Shown one piece after another: positions 8,461 to 10,284 of a DNA stretch of 10,284 nt (position 1 is the stretch's first letter; each line of letters starts with the position of its first letter). Position numbers and translations under genes: made by a program. This DNA comes from Chryseobacterium gleum. Its GTDB lineage: Bacteria > Bacteroidota > Bacteroidia > Flavobacteriales_D > Crocinitomicaceae. Location of the stretch: positions 1 through 10,284 of the forward strand of contig CALPUT020000059.1 of the NCBI GenBank assembly GCA_943326825.2, read 5' to 3'. The notes under the pieces are model-generated. The model made no database searches and was not told the DNA's origin. It saw only the letters and a program-made list of their open reading frames with translations.

Positions 8461-8972
8461 CTTTCTTTTGGCTTACTAACGAAAACTACTTGTAAAAGTA
8501 TACATAGAAGATAGGATATTGGTAAACTTAAAATAGTTTTTTGAAAAATAAAAAATATCTCATTCCATTTAAACATTTCAAACATGAAAAACCAAAAATG
8601 ATGAATCAATAATAGTATTCCAAATACATATATAAACCATTTTTGACCCATTTCAGAAATTGATCCTTCTTTATTCGAATCATATCCATCACGTGGAGCA
8701 AAAATCTTGAAAATAAAAGGACGCAAATATGCTAGAACTAAAAGCGAGGAAGTATGAAGGCCATATGTGTTTGATAATGCATCAATACTTAATCCCATGA
8801 TGCAAGCTATTACTAATAATAACATTGCATTGATTTCAAATGGAAGTAACACAATAAACAAGGGGTAAATCATTGGATGAATCCCAAGACCTACTTCCAA
8901 CTGATTGAAAATCAATGATTGCGCTAAAATAAAAAATAAAAATCTAAATAATTGTACTAAGATTAATCTCAT
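8457..8972 (-). CDS. mreD: Rod shape-determining membrane protein MreD
   Basis: MreD is a small integral inner-membrane component of the elongasome that works with MreC to regulate PBP2 and RodA. The product has 171 residues, of which most are hydrophobic: spans are seen at about 5-25, 32-50, 48-66, 72-92, 112-131 and 140-165. The segment G60-LSIDALSNTYG matches the conserved MreD pattern of a Gly-Asp turn followed by Gly. A short polar loop (about 93-110) separates the N- and C-terminal membrane groups. Sequence conservation in MreD is low in general, so the assignment rests on the hydropathy plus its position between mreC and mrdA. The gene overlaps both neighbours by 4 nt (ATGA), a strong sign of translational coupling. 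Confidence 0.9.
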   Translation of the reverse strand: MRLILVQLFRFLFFILAQSLIFNQLEVGLGIHPMIYPLFIVLLPFEINAMLLLVIACIMGLSIDALSNTYGLHTSSLLVLAYLRPFIFKIFAPRDGYDSNKEGSISEMGQKWFIYVFGILLLIHHFWFFMFEMFKWNEIFFIFQKTILSLPISYLLCILLQVVFVSKPKER

Positions 8973-9808
8973 TCTTCTTTATCTTCTGGTATTGTTTCCT
9001 CTAATATACTTTGTTCTTCTTGAAATAAGTTCTTTACGATATAGACATTTTGTATTTTTCTGTAATCTTCCGAATATACTAATGAAACGTCCCAAAGTGG
9101 TTTTCCTTCAATAGTTCCCAACTTTAAAATTCTTCCAACCATAATTCCTCTTGGAAAAATTCCTGATCCTCCTCTGGTCACTACTTTTGACCATTTTTTT
9201 ATTTTAATATCATTCGAAACACCATCTATTGAGCCTATTCTTGCACTTCTCCCATTCCATTTCAACAATCCAAATGCTCCTGAATTTTCAATCATTACAT
9301 CTAAATTGATATCAGCAGTAAGAACTGATTTAACAACTGCATAATTTGCACTTGTATTGTGAATTACTCCGACAATTCCTTTATCAGAAAAGACACCATC
9401 ACCTCTTTTTACACCTTTTGCGCTTCCGATATTTAATGTAAAGTAATTGTTTCTTTTATCAAATGTTGAGTTAATTACCACTGCAGGTATATAATCATAT
9501 TGCTGTTTAAATAATGTATCGTTTATTTTAACAATTCCATTACTTAACCTTATAAAGGTATTTGGGTTCTTTTTTCTTAATAGAACATTCTCTTTTTGCA
9601 ATTTTTCATTATTTGAGCTTAAATTCCAATGTTTTGTAAATGAATATTCAATACTTAAAAAAGACCCTGCTACAGCAGATGCTGTTGTAAGGTATTGGGA
9701 ACGAGGAAAATTTAAAGAAGAAAAATAATTTGACAAGGCAAATACTTGCAACAGAACGAACAATAAGAATACTCGAAAACGTCGAAAAAAAGCCCTTAAA
9801 TTATGCAT
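8969..9808 (-). CDS. mreC: Rod shape-determining protein MreC
   Basis: MreC is a periplasmic, membrane-anchored scaffold that links MreB to PBP2 and activates the RodA-PBP2 synthase. The basic N terminus (MHNLRAFFRRFR) leads into one membrane span at about 13-30. A probable short coiled coil follows at about 62-80 (SNNEKLQKENVLLRKK), and then the paired beta-barrel region characteristic of MreC: the strands around INSTFDKRNNYFTLNIGS, the VKRGDGVFSDKGIVGVI segment, and the later region ending with LVYSEDYRKIQNVYIV. The length of 279 residues is normal for Bacteroidota. The C-terminal tail is acidic (EETIPEDKEE). The start ATG lies 58 nt after the mreB stop and about 15 nt after a terminator hairpin; no clear Shine-Dalgarno sequence is present, which is usual for this phylum. 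Confidence 0.94.
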   Translation of the reverse strand: MHNLRAFFRRFRVFLLFVLLQVFALSNYFSSLNFPRSQYLTTASAVAGSFLSIEYSFTKHWNLSSNNEKLQKENVLLRKKNPNTFIRLSNGIVKINDTLFKQQYDYIPAVVINSTFDKRNNYFTLNIGSAKGVKRGDGVFSDKGIVGVIHNTSANYAVVKSVLTADINLDVMIENSGAFGLLKWNGRSARIGSIDGVSNDIKIKKWSKVVTRGGSGIFPRGIMVGRILKLGTIEGKPLWDVSLVYSEDYRKIQNVYIVKNLFQEEQSILEETIPEDKEE

Positions 9809-9818
9809 TATATAAACG

Positions 9819-9846
9819 AAAAAAGTCCCAAGAATTTCCCGGGACT
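9819..9846 (-). terminator. Intrinsic terminator or attenuator between mreB and mreC
   Basis: On the minus strand, AGTCCC (9846 to 9841) pairs perfectly with GGGACT (9829 to 9824) across an 11-nt loop. The second arm's final T opens an uninterrupted run of six T (9824 to 9819), then CG. The 6-bp stem has four G-C pairs, which stands out in this AT-rich DNA, and the U-tract follows directly, so this is a convincing Rho-independent terminator for transcripts coming from mreB. As mreC, mreD, mrdA and rodA lie downstream in the same direction, it probably causes partial termination that keeps MreB more abundant than the membrane components. Confidence 0.7.
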
Positions 9847-9847
9847 A

Positions 9848-9881
9848 CAAATATAATTGAAATATATTAATCTTTAATCAA
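9848..9881 (-). promoter_or_regulatory. Candidate Bacteroidota-type promoter for mreC-mreD-mrdA-rodA
   Basis: The minus strand carries TATATTTG (9855 to 9848), an exact match to the Bacteroidota -7 consensus TAnnTTTG. A TTG at 9881-9879 lies 23 nt upstream and could serve as the -33 element; this spacing is at the long end of the accepted range. The -33 part lies inside the end of mreB. The predicted start of transcription, about 4-6 nt past the element, falls within the first arm of the terminator hairpin, about 35 nt before the mreC ATG. In AT-rich DNA such a match can occur by chance. Confidence 0.4.
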
Positions 9882-10284
9882 GAATTGGTAACGTTCTACA
9901 TTTTTCAATGCGATACTTGTTCCTCTTGCTACTGCTCTAAGTGGATCTTCAGCAATATGAACTGGTAACTTTGTTTTTGCAGAGATACGTTTATCTAAAC
10001 CTCTCAACATTGAACCACCACCTGCTAAATAAATACCTGTTTTGTAAATATCAGCTGATAATTCTGGTGGAGTCATCTCCAATGCACTTAAAATCGCTTC
10101 TTCAATTTTACAAATTGTTTTATCTAAAGCGTGTGCAATCTCAGTATAACTAACCACAATTTCTTTTGGAATACCTGTCATTAAATCACGTCCACGAACA
10201 GCAAAATCTTCTGGTGGAGTATCTAATTCAGGTAAAGCAGCACCTACTTGAATTTTAATTTGCTCAGCAGTTCGCTCTCCAACC
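9867..10284 (-). CDS. mreB: Rod shape-determining protein MreB (C-terminal part, cut by window edge)
   Basis: MreB is the actin-like ATPase that forms membrane-bound filaments in the cytoplasm and directs the elongasome. The reading frame is open from the window edge (first whole codon at 10283) and gives 138 C-terminal residues before the TAA at 9867-9869. It begins VGERTAEQIKIQVGAA, continues through the conserved V-RGRDLMTGIPKE segment, and contains G-I-Y-L-AGGGSMLRGLDKRI, the adenosine-binding GGG loop region of MreB. The end (EDPLRAVARGTSIALKN) is also typical. An internal ATG at 10181 is not the true start, because MreB homology continues upstream in the same frame. About 200 N-terminal residues, with the phosphate-binding loops, lie outside the window. 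It is the first visible gene of the mreBCD-mrdA-rodA cluster, and a terminator hairpin follows it. Confidence 0.96.
   Translation of the reverse strand, partial: VGERTAEQIKIQVGAALPELDTPPEDFAVRGRDLMTGIPKEIVVSYTEIAHALDKTICKIEEAILSALEMTPPELSADIYKTGIYLAGGGSMLRGLDKRISAKTKLPVHIAEDPLRAVARGTSIALKNVERYQFLIKD

Noticed and set aside
1..10284. Mobile element, CRISPR array, tRNA or defence system
   Set aside because: The window is packed with housekeeping genes on one strand; I saw no transposase, integrase, regularly spaced repeats or tRNA-like cloverleaf.

Overview
The window reads as a chromosomal core region of an AT-rich member of the Bacteroidota, most likely order Flavobacteriales. The evidence is the gene content and protein style, the A-rich translation starts without a clear Shine-Dalgarno sequence, and a promoter-like TAnnTTTG element. 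A Crocinitomicaceae/Fluviicola-like genus is only an impression and cannot be settled here. All eight genes lie on the minus strand and fill almost the whole window. There are no RNA genes, CRISPR arrays or insertion sequences that I can support.

Read in the direction of transcription (high to low coordinates), the first block is the Rod or elongasome cluster. It holds the C-terminal part of mreB (cut by the window edge), then mreC, mreD, mrdA (PBP2) and rodA. mreC/mreD and mreD/mrdA overlap by 4 nt (ATGA), and mrdA/rodA are 3 nt apart, so these four are almost certainly co-transcribed and translationally coupled. A 58-nt gap separates mreB from mreC. It holds a good intrinsic-terminator hairpin and, immediately before it, a Bacteroidota-type promoter candidate. 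This suggests that mreB is expressed at a different level from the rest.

After a 71-nt gap with a weak hairpin comes a class A penicillin-binding protein (glycosyltransferase plus transpeptidase). It is followed closely by a CoA-transferase alpha subunit (ScoA type) and then a large polytopic membrane protein resembling GT-C glycosyltransferases, with a soluble C-terminal domain. The expected CoA-transferase beta subunit is not in the window. The membrane protein sits where it would normally be expected.

Functionally, MreB filaments with MreC/MreD organise and activate the RodA glycan polymerase and the PBP2 transpeptidase for lateral wall synthesis, and the class A PBP adds an independent bifunctional synthase. 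ScoA belongs to ketone-body/short-chain acyl-CoA metabolism and appears to be a passenger. No clearly new biological system is visible. The points most worth a second look are the promoter/terminator overlap between mreB and mreC, the orphan ScoA followed by an unusual GT-C-like protein, and possible metal or disulfide cysteine clusters in the two PBPs.
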